Positions 1 to 8,752 of a DNA stretch of 64,000 bases are shown here, piece after piece (within the stretch, counting starts at the first letter, position 1; each line of letters begins with the position of its first letter). Source of the stretch: Phytopseudomonas dryadis. Its GTDB lineage: Bacteria; Pseudomonadota; Gammaproteobacteria; Pseudomonadales; Pseudomonadaceae. The position numbers were made by a program, and so were the translations under genes. The stretch spans positions 1-64,000 of the forward strand of contig NZ_QJUM01000021.1 in the NCBI RefSeq assembly GCF_004327355.1, read 5' to 3'. Below the pieces are notes generated by a model. That model searched no databases. It was not told the origin of the DNA and saw only the letters and a list, made by a program, of their open reading frames with translations.

Positions 1-712
1 TCGCCGCGGGGGCGCGGCTCCCACGGGATCGCGGCAAACCACCGACCGTGTAGGAGCGTCGACCTCGGCGCGATGCGATGGCGGCCATCCCGCAGAATCC
101 GTGGCGTGGCCGCTATTCGCCGCGGGGACGCGGCTCCCACGGGATCGCGGCAAACCACCGACCGTGTAGGAGCGTCGACCCCGGCGCGATGCGCTGGCGA
201 CCATGCCGCAAAATCGCGGTATGGCCACGATTCGCCGCGGGGGCGCGGCTCCCACGGGATCGCGGCAAACCACCGACCGTGTAGGAGCGTCGACCCCGGC
301 GCGATGCGCTGGCGACCATGCTGCAAAATCGCGGTATGGCCACGATTCGCCGCGGGGGCGCGGCTCCCACGGGATCGCGGCAAACCACCGACCGTGTAGG
401 AGCGTCGACCCCGGCGCGATGCGCTGGCGACCATGCCGCAAAATCGCGGTATGGCCACAATTCGCCGCGGGGGCGCGGCTCCCACGGGATCGCGGCAAAC
501 CACCGACCGTGTAGGAGCGTCGACCTCGGCGCGATGCGATGGCGGCCATCCCGCAGAATCCGTGGCGTGGCCGCTATTCGCCGCGGGGGCGCGGCTCCCA
601 CGGGATCGCGGCAAACCACCGACCGTGTAGGAGCGTCGACCTCGGCGCGATGCGATGGCGGCCATCTCGCAGAATCCATGGTGTGAGCGCTATTCGCCGC
701 GGGGGCGCGGCT
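1..712. repeat. Tandem array of 115/116-bp REP-type (BIME-like) units
   Basis: Six tandem units are anchored by GTAGGAGCGTCGACC at 50, 166, 281, 396, 511 and 627, so the spacing is 116, 115, 115, 115 and 116 bp. Each unit carries two imperfect palindromes in opposite orientation, one starting GTAGGAGCG and the other ending CGCGGCTCCCAC, as in Pseudomonas REP pairs. Two subtypes occur in the order A-B-B-B-A-A'. Type A has the core GCGATGGCGGCCATC and type B has GCGCTGGCGACCATG. The first unit is cut by the window edge, so more copies may lie upstream. Open frames of 60-190 codons run through it only because the unit is GC-rich. I see no gene here. Confidence 0.93.
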
Positions 713-737
713 GGGGAACCGCCAGGTTGCGGGCCGC

Positions 738-1127
738 TCAGGCCGCTTTTTTCTCGATGCGGCGCTTGGGCCCGAGGTATTTGCTCAGCCCCTGGAACCA
801 GAGCACCAGCGCCGGATTGCCCTCGATCCGAATATCCTTGTTCTGGATACCCTGCATGAAGGCCAGTTGCTTGTTCTTCGCGGTCAGGGTGGCGAAGCCG
901 CAGGCAGCGTCCTTGAAACCGATGGCGAAGGCGGGCTCGCTGACCGTGCCGCGCTTGCTGCCGATGCGCTGCTGGCTGACGATGAAGTGGCGCGCCACCC
1001 TGCCGTCCAGGGTATGCAGCTGGAACACCATGTCCCGGCCTTCGAGCTGTTGCCGGAACGCGGGATTGTCACGGCTGGCCTTGGCCATGAGCCGGCCCAG
1101 CATCCACAGGAGAAAACGGAATTTCAT
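738..1127 (-). CDS. Small SCP2-like (sterol-carrier-fold) hypothetical protein
   Basis: A 129-residue protein. The chosen ATG is preceded by GAGG seven bases upstream; a TTG two codons earlier is less likely. The N-terminal 30 residues are basic and hydrophobic, followed by a compact alpha/beta sequence with a lysine-rich C-terminus. The overall look (hydrophobic-pocket strands around LHTLDGRVARHFIV, then a short amphipathic end) resembles small SCP2-like lipid-binding proteins, but I cannot name a substrate. It lies downstream of and in the same direction as the HU gene. A conserved hypothetical gene occupies this place in other pseudomonads. The family assignment is tentative; the coding call is firm. 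Confidence 0.7.
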   Translation of the reverse strand: MKFRFLLWMLGRLMAKASRDNPAFRQQLEGRDMVFQLHTLDGRVARHFIVSQQRIGSKRGTVSEPAFAIGFKDAACGFATLTAKNKQLAFMQGIQNKDIRIEGNPALVLWFQGLSKYLGPKRRIEKKAA

Positions 1128-1220
1128 GCGCAAGGCCTCTAGATGATGTTAAGGCGGCGCATTGTAACGGCTCGACCCGGGCTTAACAGCCGACCGAGAG
1201 CCTGGTCCTGTGACGGGCAT

Positions 1221-1243
1221 GGCCCGGAGCCAAGCTCCGGGCC
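1221..1243 (-). terminator. Perfect 10-bp stem hairpin after the HU gene
   Basis: GGCCCGGAGC, loop CAA, then GCTCCGGGCC, placed eight bases past the HU stop codon. The stem is strong, but no T-tract follows on the minus strand. It may be a weak terminator or an mRNA-stabilising structure. Confidence 0.45.
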
Positions 1244-1251
1244 CACGAGGC

Positions 1252-1524
1252 TCAGTTGATCGAGTCCTTCAGGGCCTTGCCCGGCTTGAAGGCTACGGTG
1301 TTGCTGGCCTTGATCTTGACTGGCTGGCCCGTCTGCGGGTTCTTGCCCGTACGCGCACCGCGATGGCGTTGCACGAAGGTGCCAAAGCCAACCAGGGTCA
1401 CACTGTCCTTGCGGTTCAGTGCGCCGCTGATCTCTTCAAGCACGGCGTTGAGTACACGATTGGCCTGATCCTTGGTCAGATCAGCTTTTTCCGCGATAGC
1501 GGCGGCGAGTTCCGGTTTGCGCAT
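1252..1524 (-). CDS. HU-family histone-like DNA-binding protein
   Basis: A 90-residue nucleoid protein of the HU/IHF family that binds and bends DNA as a dimer. It begins MRKPELAAAIAEKADLTKDQ. The beta-arm region is visible around VGFGTFVQRHRGARTGKNPQ with the DNA-contacting basic and proline-containing tip, and it ends AFKPGKALKD. The ATG at 1522-1524 was chosen because the family starts there and GAGG lies just upstream. The 17-codon in-frame extension (MAGQHGTQQQQ...) has no counterpart in the family. It lies downstream of the rubredoxin reductase gene, in the same direction, with a 167-bp gap that probably carries its own promoter. Confidence 0.96.
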   Translation of the reverse strand: MRKPELAAAIAEKADLTKDQANRVLNAVLEEISGALNRKDSVTLVGFGTFVQRHRGARTGKNPQTGQPVKIKASNTVAFKPGKALKDSIN

Positions 1525-1691
1525 AAATGCCTCATTTACGGTTTGTTGTTGTTGTGTTCCGTGCTGCCCGGCCAAGGTGCCGCAACAGCTCTGCGCTGCG
1601 GCAGACCCGGGGAGAATGGCACGCCGTGGTGGGCTTCGCCAGTCCCGTGGGCGAGTAATCCGGCAATTTTGTCGAACAGGCGACAGAACGC

Positions 1692-2840
1692 TCAGGGTAA
1701 CAGGGCCGGCAGCAGACGATTAAGCGCCAGTTTTTCCTGTACCGCCGCGCCGGTCAGGGCATACCCCAACAGCGCGCCGGAGGCATCCTGGCACAGCGCC
1801 TTGATGTCGCCACCACTGCCTTCGACCGTCCACTCGCCCTGGGTTCCACGCGGTGGCGGCGAAACGATCAGCGGACACACCGGCGTCTTCACGGTGATCG
1901 GCATGGCGCCATAGGCAACCTCGGTCGGCGTGCCGGTGAGGGTTTTCGCCAGGGCCCGGGCACAGGCCATCAATGGCATGACATACAGCAGATTGAGGCC
2001 GTCGACCTCGGCGCAGTCGCCCAGGGCATGGATGTTGGCATGGGAGGTGCGCAACTGGCGGTCGACCATGATGCCGCGATTGATCGCCAGGCCGGCGGCG
2101 GCCGCCAGCGCGATGCGCGGGCGCAGGCCAACGGCCGACAACACCAGGTCACAGGCGATCACCCGGCCATCGGACAGATGCGCCTCGAGGCCATCGGCGG
2201 CGTACTCCAGGCGACTCAGCACCGGCCCCAGGTGCAGGCGCACCCCCAGGCTTTCCAGCCCGGCCTGCACGGCCGCCGCCGGCGCCGGGTGCAGCAGGGC
2301 CGGCATCACCTGTTCGCAGGGCGCGACCAGGTCCACCTCGTAGCCACCGAGGGACAGGTCATTGGCGAATTCGCAACCAATCAGGCCGGCGCCGAGGATC
2401 AGCACCCGCCGCTTGCCCTGCGCCGCCTGGCGGAAACGCGCGTAATCCTCGAGGTCGTTGAGCGCCAGCAGCGCGTCGCGCGCCTCGCCCTCGACCGGGA
2501 CGCGGATCACTTCCGCGCCCCAGGCCAGCACCAGATCGCGGTAGGCAACGGCCTCTTCGCCGAGCCACAGGCGCTTGTGCCCGGGGTCGATGCCGGTGAC
2601 CGGGGTATGGGTACGCACCTCGGCGTCGAGTTGTTCGGCCATGGCGCCGGGCTCGGCCATGCACAGCCCGTCGGCGTCCTTGTTCCTGGCGAAGCCGGTG
2701 GACAGCATCGGCTTGGAGTAGGAGCGCCCGTCATCGGCGGTGATCAGCAGCAGCGGCGTGTCATTGTCGAGCTTGCGAAACTCGCGGGCCAGGTTGTAAC
2801 CGGCCAGCCCGGTACCGACGATCACCACGGGTGTATCCAT
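1692..2840 (-). CDS. rubB: Rubredoxin-NAD(+) reductase
   Basis: A 382-residue FAD flavoprotein that passes electrons from NADH to rubredoxin, which feeds membrane di-iron oxygenases such as AlkB. The N-terminal FAD motif [17 protein letters not shown] is at residues 4-20, a central NAD-binding motif [17 protein letters not shown] lies near residue 150, and the C-terminal FAD motif with [10 protein letters not shown] is near 275. Length matches the family. The ATG at 2838-2840 has GGAGG eight bases upstream; a longer start five codons earlier would bury that site. The first rubredoxin gene lies 76 bases upstream in the same direction, so the two are probably cotranscribed. Confidence 0.95.
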   Translation of the reverse strand: MDTPVVIVGTGLAGYNLAREFRKLDNDTPLLLITADDGRSYSKPMLSTGFARNKDADGLCMAEPGAMAEQLDAEVRTHTPVTGIDPGHKRLWLGEEAVAYRDLVLAWGAEVIRVPVEGEARDALLALNDLEDYARFRQAAQGKRRVLILGAGLIGCEFANDLSLGGYEVDLVAPCEQVMPALLHPAPAAAVQAGLESLGVRLHLGPVLSRLEYAADGLEAHLSDGRVIACDLVLSAVGLRPRIALAAAAGLAINRGIMVDRQLRTSHANIHALGDCAEVDGLNLLYVMPLMACARALAKTLTGTPTEVAYGAMPITVKTPVCPLIVSPPPRGTQGEWTVEGSGGDIKALCQDASGALLGYALTGAAVQEKLALNRLLPALLP

Positions 2841-2916
2841 TGTCTGTTCCTCCATCGGGAAAACGACGCGACGGCCAGCGGCCGTCGCGGTGCAGTGAGG
2901 GCCATCGGCGGGCGAC

Positions 2917-3084
2917 TCAGGCGATCTCGATCATGTCGAAATCCGCCTTGCCCACGCCACAGTCCGGGCATGACCAGCCCGCCGGTACGTCTTCCCAGGC
3001 GGTGCCGGGGACGATGCCCTCTTCCGGCAAGCCGGCGGCCTCATCATAAATGAAACCGCACACCACGCATTGCCACCTGCGCAT
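2917..3084 (-). CDS. rubA: Rubredoxin (copy next to the reductase)
   Basis: A 55-residue iron-sulfur-type electron carrier with one Fe bound by four cysteines, visible as C6-x2-C9 and C39-x2-C42 in the contexts [10 protein letters not shown] and [11 protein letters not shown]. It begins MRRWQC. Two ATG codons are adjacent (3085-3087 and 3082-3084). GGAGG sits at a better distance from the second, so that start is used. It should receive electrons from the reductase encoded just downstream. A second rubredoxin gene lies at 6699-6866, and the two are separated here by an inserted four-gene cassette. Confidence 0.96.
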   Translation of the reverse strand: MRRWQCVVCGFIYDEAAGLPEEGIVPGTAWEDVPAGWSCPDCGVGKADFDMIEIA

Positions 3085-3129
3085 CATCGCCTCCGTGGTC
3101 GGGCCACCGCTCGCAGAATCCCGACGCGA

Positions 3130-4131
3130 TCAGATGGCGGTGAGAAAGGAAACCCCGTAAGTCCCCATGAACCCCGGGCCCTGGGCCGGCGGCAGGCCGA
3201 TGGTCTGGTCGCCATGATCGGCATTCATCACCCGCGCCACGCGGTGCCGGTGCATGCTGGCGAGAAAACGTCGCGCCGGCAGCACCGGCTCCTCGCCCTT
3301 GTCATAGAGCTCATGGTGCAGTTGCGGCAGGCGGTACCAGGGCACCGTGGGCTTCTCGTGGTGGGCGTTGTGATAGCCGAAATTCAACACCAGCAGGTTG
3401 AGCAGGCGCGAGTGGCCGAAGGGGTTGGAAAAGGTGTTGCGCTGCTCGTAGGCCTGGTCGGGCCGCTCGCCCGGTTCGGCATCCAGGCCGACCACCACCT
3501 CGAAGGTGTGCTGGTGCATGTCCATCAGGCGCATCACGTTGAGGAACAGCAGGTAGGCCACGGCATAGCCCAGCAGCGCCGGCCAGGAGAACAGGCCGAG
3601 GGCGACGAAGGCCGCGCCACGCAGTGCCAGCCAGAACAGTACCCGGCGCCGGAGCGGGCGGTAGTGTTCGACGACGAAAGGACTGTAGATCACCAGGAAA
3701 TGCATCAGCAGTTCCACCGCCGGGATGTAGGCCCATTCCAGGGCCTCGACCAGGCGCCGCAGCCACGGATGGGCGATGAGGATGGCCCGGTAGTCGAAGG
3801 CGACCACGTCGGCCCGATCGACATGGTGGCGCATGTGCTTGAGGCGCAGGCCGTCGTAGGTACCGTAGCAACCACCCGCCAGCACGCTGAGCAGGCTGCC
3901 GAGGCGCGCGTTCCAGTGGCGCTCGAAGAACACCGCCTGGTGCGTGCAGTCGTGGATCAGGTAGGCACCGATCACCAGGCTGTGGCCGAGCAACAGCACA
4001 CCCAGCGGCCAGCTCCAGAGGCTGGCGTGCACCAGCAGGGCAAGGCCGGCGCCATAGGCGACCAGGACATAGAGGACGGCCAGCAGGGTGGGCAGACGTC
4101 CATCGGGATAGCGGATGCTTGGCAGTTTCAT
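3130..4131 (-). CDS. Membrane fatty-acid-desaturase-family protein (histidine-box di-iron)
   Basis: A 333-residue integral membrane protein with the three histidine clusters of the desaturase/hydroxylase superfamily: HDCTH at 60-64, HMRHH at 99-103 and HNAHH at 254-258, plus HQH at 206-208. Hydrophobic spans at about 15-57, 165-200 and 245-252 place these on the cytoplasmic side. It lacks the AlkB-type fourth motif, so it is not a standard alkane hydroxylase. Its start codon overlaps the stop of the upstream binding-protein gene (ATGA), which indicates translational coupling. It lies 45 bases before a rubredoxin gene, so rubredoxin and its reductase are plausible electron donors. Substrate unknown. 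Confidence 0.85.
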   Translation of the reverse strand: MKLPSIRYPDGRLPTLLAVLYVLVAYGAGLALLVHASLWSWPLGVLLLGHSLVIGAYLIHDCTHQAVFFERHWNARLGSLLSVLAGGCYGTYDGLRLKHMRHHVDRADVVAFDYRAILIAHPWLRRLVEALEWAYIPAVELLMHFLVIYSPFVVEHYRPLRRRVLFWLALRGAAFVALGLFSWPALLGYAVAYLLFLNVMRLMDMHQHTFEVVVGLDAEPGERPDQAYEQRNTFSNPFGHSRLLNLLVLNFGYHNAHHEKPTVPWYRLPQLHHELYDKGEEPVLPARRFLASMHRHRVARVMNADHGDQTIGLPPAQGPGFMGTYGVSFLTAI

Positions 4132-5216
4132 GGCGTGCTCCTCAGTTCGCCATCGACGGCCATGCGCAGGAAGCGGTCGTCGAAACGCAGTTTCACGTTG
4201 CCGGGGTCGCCATACACGCTGCCATCGGTGAAGGCCATGCCGACCGCCCCGGCCGACGGGGCGGCATTGCCGAGCAGGCCCTTGTCGAAGGAGAACTCGG
4301 CGATCCGCGCCATGGTCTTGGCCAGTTGCGGATCGCTGATGAAATCGACGGCTTCCTGGGCGCTGTAGAACAGGTGGGTGGCGGCCAGTTGCTGCTCGTA
4401 GCCGGCGCGGTCGGTACCGGCGGCGATGCCCATGGTTTCCCGCGCCTGGCGGCCCTGCTCGTCGTCGCGGCGCATGACCGCCAAGGTTTCGAACCAGGCG
4501 CCGATCAGTGCCTTGCCCAGTGCGGGGTTCTGCTCCAGGGTGGCGGTATGGGCGACGATGGCGTCGGTCAGTTCGCCGGGCATCTGCCGCGAATCGAACA
4601 CCAGGTGAGCGTCGTCGCGACGGAGGATGTCGCTGACCATCGGGTTCCAGGTCACCATCGCCGACACCGACGGCTGGCCGTACAGCGACACCATGTCGGC
4701 GTCGGAGGTGTTCACCAGGGTCAGTTCGCGCTCGCTCAGGCCGACGCTCTCCAGAGCGCGGGCGAGAAAGTAGTGGGAGATGGAGAACTGGACGATGTTC
4801 ACCCGCTGGCCACGGATGTCGGCGAGGGTCTGCCCATGCTTGAGGATGATCGCGTCGTTGCCGTTGGAATAGTCGACGATGTTCAGCACCGTCGAGTCCA
4901 CGCCACTGGCCGCCGGAATGGTCAGCGCGTCCATGGTCGCCATCAGGCAGATATCGAACTCGCCGGCACTGTACTGGTTGACCGCCTCGATGTAGTCATT
5001 GACCTGCACCACCTCGATGTCGATGCCGTACTGCTGCGCCCACTTGTCGAGAATGCCGCTGCGCTGGGCGTAATCCAGCGGCATGAAGCCGGGATACAGC
5101 ACCCAGGCGATGCGGAACTGCTCCTTGGCCAGTGCCGGTTGGGCCAGCAGCGCCAGGGCAAGGGTGAACACGGCGAATAGACGCCGTCCCCAATGATTGA
5201 ATGCTTGTGCCTGCAT
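4128..5216 (-). CDS. Periplasmic substrate-binding protein, NitT/TauT type, urea-carboxylase-region family
   Basis: A 362-residue binding protein with a clear signal peptide (basic start, hydrophobic 14-25, cleavage after QPALA near residue 29). Segments such as GILDKWAQQYGIDIEVVQVN and MDALTIPAASGVDST are characteristic, as I recall them, of binding proteins encoded beside urea carboxylase genes. No permease or ATPase gene accompanies it in this window, so it is an orphan. The ATG at 5214-5216 has GGAG seven bases upstream; the longer in-frame extension is out of character. It overlaps the desaturase gene by four bases and follows the isomerase-like gene by 20 bases, so the three form one operon. 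Confidence 0.85.
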   Translation of the reverse strand: MQAQAFNHWGRRLFAVFTLALALLAQPALAKEQFRIAWVLYPGFMPLDYAQRSGILDKWAQQYGIDIEVVQVNDYIEAVNQYSAGEFDICLMATMDALTIPAASGVDSTVLNIVDYSNGNDAIILKHGQTLADIRGQRVNIVQFSISHYFLARALESVGLSERELTLVNTSDADMVSLYGQPSVSAMVTWNPMVSDILRRDDAHLVFDSRQMPGELTDAIVAHTATLEQNPALGKALIGAWFETLAVMRRDDEQGRQARETMGIAAGTDRAGYEQQLAATHLFYSAQEAVDFISDPQLAKTMARIAEFSFDKGLLGNAAPSAGAVGMAFTDGSVYGDPGNVKLRFDDRFLRMAVDGELRSTP

Positions 5217-5236
5217 GACGACGCTCCGCTTGGATT

Positions 5237-6094
5237 TCAGTGGGACAGCGCGACGGGGGCCGCGCAGCGCTGGAAGTGCGCCCGTTCGCAATCGCCGACC
5301 CAGCGGTTGATCTGCCACAGGTCGGCGACGGGCTGGTCGGTGAATGGCAGGGTGTGCAGGTAACCGTCCGGGCCGAACTCCGGCGTCATGCTGCTGACGG
5401 CATAGCCACGCCGCCGCTGCGCAGCCCATACCGCTGCCCAGAAGCGCTGGTGGAAGGCCAGGCAGTCGGCGTATTCCGGCGCCGCCGGATGGGGTACCTG
5501 CGGCCCTTGCGGATAGCCGATACGGCCATGGATGTGGTGGGCCCGCTCGGCGATGCCCAGCAGCAGTTCCCAGTCGTCATCCAGCAGGCGCTCGCTGACC
5601 ACCACCCAGTGGCTGATGTCGACGGTCAGCAGCAATTGCGGCACGCGCTGCAGCACGGCCTCGGTGACCCAGGGGGTGAACAGCGAACGGCTGCGGTGCG
5701 TCTCGAAGCTCAGGGTGACGGCATGGCGGTCGGCGACCTCCAGCGCCCGGGCGAAGAATTCGTACTGCACCACCAGGGGCCAGGCATCGCAGCCGGCCAT
5801 GACATTGCAGAAGCGCGGCCCCAGGGGCAGTGCGCCGACGATCTTGCGTTCGAGGTCGGCCAGGTGCTCTGCCGGGGTGGCATGGCGATCCGGTACATAG
5901 CTGCCCGCCGTGCAGATCTCGGCGATGTAGTCGAGCCCATGCTCCGCCAGGGCCGCGGCGAACCCGTCGAGCGCCGCCGAGGTCGTCGGCGCAGGCGCCT
6001 CCAGGCCATCGAAACCCGCCTCACGGGCCTCATGGGCGGCCTCCTGCGGGGAGCCGGAAAACCCCCAGAAGGTTTTGAATAACTTAAACTGCAT
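5237..6094 (-). CDS. Sugar-phosphate isomerase/epimerase-like TIM-barrel protein
   Basis: A 285-residue protein of the xylose-isomerase-like TIM-barrel family (AP endonuclease 2 superfamily). Typical metal-ligand segments are visible: AEICTAG near 75, LSFETHRSRS near 150 (Glu), LTVDISHWVV near 178 (Asp, His), HIHGRIGYPQGP near 208 (His) and TPEFGPDGY near 255 (Glu). The ATG at 6092-6094 has GGAGG five bases upstream. It is the first gene of the three-gene operon with the binding protein and desaturase, read away from a divergent regulator gene. The family acts on hydroxy-sugars or related acids; the substrate here is unknown. Confidence 0.85.
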   Translation of the reverse strand: MQFKLFKTFWGFSGSPQEAAHEAREAGFDGLEAPAPTTSAALDGFAAALAEHGLDYIAEICTAGSYVPDRHATPAEHLADLERKIVGALPLGPRFCNVMAGCDAWPLVVQYEFFARALEVADRHAVTLSFETHRSRSLFTPWVTEAVLQRVPQLLLTVDISHWVVVSERLLDDDWELLLGIAERAHHIHGRIGYPQGPQVPHPAAPEYADCLAFHQRFWAAVWAAQRRRGYAVSSMTPEFGPDGYLHTLPFTDQPVADLWQINRWVGDCERAHFQRCAAPVALSH

Positions 6095-6185
6095 CCTGTC
6101 CTCCCCGCTCGGCATGAGCGCACGAGGGGAACAGAGCAACCACTATGCCAGTATCTTCACCGATTCATTAACATGTTATTTTTCA

Positions 6186-6281
6186 TGCAATTTTGCACTT
6201 TTATAGAAAATGGACACCCTGCTCGACCTGCCGGGAAACGCCCCTCGACAGGGCAATACGTGCAAAACTGCACCATTATAG
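6186..6281. promoter_or_regulatory. Two 21-bp operator-like repeats in the divergent promoter
   Basis: Two directly repeated 21-bp sites start at 6186 and 6261, 75 bp apart. Both read TGCAA, three variable bases, TGCAC, two variable bases, TTATAG, so 16 of 21 positions agree. Each also contains a small inverted repeat (TGCAA/TTGCA and GTGCA/TGCAC). They lie between the isomerase-desaturase operon and the divergent regulator gene, the expected position for sites bound by that regulator. Confidence 0.6.
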
Positions 6282-6303
6282 CCAGCCAAGGGAATGCCGA
6301 ACG

Positions 6304-6678
6304 ATGACCCGCCGCTACAGCCAGAGCAACCGCCGCACCGTCGCCGAAGCGATCATCGGCATGGATGAAAGCTGGATCGCCCTGTTCAGCGACATCGGCC
6401 TCAGCGACCTTTGCTATTGCGACCTGTTCATCCACATGTGGCTGCGTCGCGACCAGGCCCTGCACAAGACCGATCTCTACGCCTACATGCCCAGCGTCAG
6501 CCGGCGCACGGCGGTGAAATACGTGCAGAACCTGATCGACCAGGGACTTCTGCAGGAGACGGGTTCGGAGGCGGACAAGCGCGTGCGCAGGGTTACCCTG
6601 ACCACGCCTCTGATCGAACGTCTGGAGCGTTTCTACGACGAGGCCTGCCAGCACTTTTCCGCGCTGGGCAGAAGCTGA
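6304..6678 (+). CDS. Winged-helix transcriptional regulator (MarR-like)
   Basis: A 124-residue protein with a probable winged-helix fold. Residues 40-95 carry a helix-turn-helix candidate, with KTDLYAYMPSVSRRTAVKYV as recognition region and LIDQGLLQETGSEADKRVRRVTLT as wing. The ATG at 6304 follows an AAGGGA site about ten bases upstream; an earlier in-frame start at 6193 would translate through the putative operators. It is divergent from the isomerase/binding-protein/desaturase operon and is the only regulator there, so it probably controls that operon through the repeats at 6186-6281. The inducer is not known. Confidence 0.75.
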   Translation: MTRRYSQSNRRTVAEAIIGMDESWIALFSDIGLSDLCYCDLFIHMWLRRDQALHKTDLYAYMPSVSRRTAVKYVQNLIDQGLLQETGSEADKRVRRVTLTTPLIERLERFYDEACQHFSALGRS

Positions 6679-6698
6679 GCGCGGCGCGACGGCACCGG

Positions 6699-6866
6699 TC
6701 AGTCGATTTCGATCATCTCGAAATCCATCTTGCCCACGCCGCAATCCGGGCACAGCCAGTCTTCCGGCACGTCTTCCCAGCGGGTGCCGGGGGCGATGCC
6801 ATCATCCGGCCAGCCTTCGCGTTCGTCGTAGATCAGTCCACAGACCACACATTGCCACTTCTTCAT
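6699..6866 (-). CDS. rubA: Rubredoxin (second copy)
   Basis: A 55-residue rubredoxin starting [10 protein letters not shown], with the four iron-binding cysteines at 6, 9, 39 and 42 ([11 protein letters not shown]). It is about three-quarters identical to the copy at 2917-3084. The ATG has GGAG six bases upstream. Its end is only 20 bases from the stop of the oppositely oriented regulator gene. In P. aeruginosa the two rubredoxin genes and the reductase gene are, to my recollection, consecutive; here this copy is stranded about 3.6 kb away from the other. Confidence 0.96.
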   Translation of the reverse strand: MKKWQCVVCGLIYDEREGWPDDGIAPGTRWEDVPEDWLCPDCGVGKMDFEMIEID

Positions 6867-7051
6867 AACGCTCTCCGGCGTATCTCACGGTCATTGCGCG
6901 GGGCACGCTACCGCAATTGCCAGCATACGCCAAGCGACGGGGCGACGAAGCCACCCCGCCAGAGTCTGTTCCCGCTGCGGCGCCAGCCCTGCCGAAACGG
7001 TAACAGACCCCGGGGTCAGGCAACGTCGGGCGCCGCCGTACGCCCATGGGC

Positions 7052-8752
7052 TCAGGTGCTTTCCAGCAACGGATCGCTGACGCCCATGACGTACATGGCC
7101 AAGAGTGCGATGCCACCCGCCATGACGAGGTAGTACAGGGTCGGCAGGAGCGTCTTGCGCAGCGTGATGCCCTCGCGGCCCAGCAGGCCGACCGTGGCCG
7201 AGGCGGCGACCACGTTGTGGATGGCGATCATGTTGCCCGCCGCGGCCCCCACCGATTGCACCGCGACCATCATTGCCCCGGAAACGCCGAGCAGCTCCGC
7301 CGCATTGAGCTGGAACTGCGACAGCATCAGGTTGGAAACGGTGTTGGAGCCCGCGATGAAGGCGCCCAGCGCGCCCACTGCCGGGGCGAAGAAGGGATAA
7401 ACGCCACCGACACTGTCGGCCACCAACTGCGCCATGGCCACCGGCATGGAAACCAGATCCGCACCGTTGACGCCGGAATTGATCAGGATACGTACCATGG
7501 GGATGGTGAAGATCAACACGAAGCCCGCGCCGAGCAGGGTCTTGCTCGACTCGCCCACGGCCGCCTTGAGCTCGGAGAAACGCATGCGGTGCAGGAAGAA
7601 GGTGATCAGCACCACCACGCAGAGGATGCCTCCCGGCAGGTATAACGGCTCGATGGCACCGGACACGCCGGACTCGCCGAGGATGTCGTTCCAGCCGAAG
7701 CTGAGGTCCATCAGCGCCGCCTTCACCTGGGGAAAGGTGCGCGATATCACCAGGAACGCCGCCAACAGCAGATACGGCGCCCAGGCCATGGGTACCGAAA
7801 TCGGCGCCTTGCCGGCCACCTCGTCGAGTTTCATCTCGATCTTGCCCATCCACTCGGCAGGCCACTCCCTGGCATCGGCAAAGTCCCAGGTGTCCCTGGG
7901 CAGCAGGAAGCCGGCCCTGGCGGCCGGGACCACGATGGCCAGGCCGACCAGGGCGCCGATGATCGACGGGAACTCGGGGCCGAGGAACACCCCGGCGGCC
8001 ATGTACGGGATGGAGAAGGCGAAGGCGGTGAAGATGGCGAAGGGAGCGACCGCCAGGCCTTCCTTCCAGCTCTGGTTGCGACCGAAGTAGCGCGTCATCA
8101 CCATCACCATGATCAGCGGCATCAGCAGCCCGATCAGGCCGTGGATGATGGCCACCCGCGAGTAGATCAAATGGAAGAAGGTGTCCCAGCTGCTGCCGCT
8201 GGCCGCCAGCTGCGCGCTGATGCCGCTCTGGTCCAGGCCGGCGCCGACACCGACCAGAATCGGCGTGCCGACGGCACCGAAGGATACCGGCGTGGATTGC
8301 ACCATCATCCCCAGCACCACGGCGGCCAGGGCCGGGAAACCCAGCGCGACCAGCAGTGGCGCGGCCACCGCGGCCGGGGTACCGAAACCGGAGGCGCCCT
8401 CGATGAAGCAGCCGAACAGCCAGGCGACGATCAGCGCCTGGACACGTCGATCCGGGCTGATATTGGAAAAGCCCCGGCGAATGGCCGAGATGCCACCGGA
8501 ATGCTTGAGGGTGTTGAGCAACAGGATGGCGCCGAAGATGATCCACAGGATCGCGGCGGTGAGGATCAGCCCCTGCAGGCTGGAAGCGATCACCCGATTG
8601 AGCGTCATGTCCCAGGCCAGCAGGCCGATCAGGGCGGTGAGCACGAACACCAGCGGCATCGCGTACTTGGCCGGCCAGCGAAAGCCGATCAACAGTACGC
8701 CCGCCAGTACCAGCGGCACGAAGGCCAGGATGGAGAGCAGCGTTTGACTCAT
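7052..8752 (-). CDS. glcA: Glycolate/L-lactate permease, LctP family
   Basis: A 566-residue membrane permease with about a dozen hydrophobic spans. The family region [16 protein letters not shown] and the motif GSNTVSNLM are visible, together with [10 protein letters not shown] near residue 130. It imports glycolate, and often lactate, with protons. The start [11 protein letters not shown] at 8750-8752 has AGGGA about nine bases upstream; a 53-codon in-frame extension lacks hydrophobic character and family support. It is the last gene of the glcDEFGBA cluster, which is why I call it the glycolate permease rather than a lactate permease. A REP palindrome separates it from glcB. Confidence 0.9.
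   Translation of the reverse strand: MSQTLLSILAFVPLVLAGVLLIGFRWPAKYAMPLVFVLTALIGLLAWDMTLNRVIASSLQGLILTAAILWIIFGAILLLNTLKHSGGISAIRRGFSNISPDRRVQALIVAWLFGCFIEGASGFGTPAAVAAPLLVALGFPALAAVVLGMMVQSTPVSFGAVGTPILVGVGAGLDQSGISAQLAASGSSWDTFFHLIYSRVAIIHGLIGLLMPLIMVMVMTRYFGRNQSWKEGLAVAPFAIFTAFAFSIPYMAAGVFLGPEFPSIIGALVGLAIVVPAARAGFLLPRDTWDFADAREWPAEWMGKIEMKLDEVAGKAPISVPMAWAPYLLLAAFLVISRTFPQVKAALMDLSFGWNDILGESGVSGAIEPLYLPGGILCVVVLITFFLHRMRFSELKAAVGESSKTLLGAGFVLIFTIPMVRILINSGVNGADLVSMPVAMAQLVADSVGGVYPFFAPAVGALGAFIAGSNTVSNLMLSQFQLNAAELLGVSGAMMVAVQSVGAAAGNMIAIHNVVAASATVGLLGREGITLRKTLLPTLYYLVMAGGIALLAMYVMGVSDPLLEST

Noticed and set aside
1-712. CRISPR array
   Set aside because: The period is 115-116 bp and the whole unit is repeated. 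There are no unique spacers of constant length and no cas genes nearby.
73-859. Overlapping open frames of 60-190 codons within the repeat array, on both strands
   Set aside because: They encode the same repeated peptide in several frames, have no ribosome binding sites, and follow only from the GC-rich repeat unit.
3130-4131. AlkB-type alkane 1-monooxygenase, suggested by the nearby rubredoxin and rubredoxin reductase genes
   Set aside because: Histidine spacing is that of the fatty acid desaturase family, and the AlkB-specific motifs (NYxEHYG, LQRHxDHH types) are absent.
6157-6753. 198-codon minus-strand frame
   Set aside because: It overlaps the regulator gene antisense, has no family character, and would cover the promoter region.
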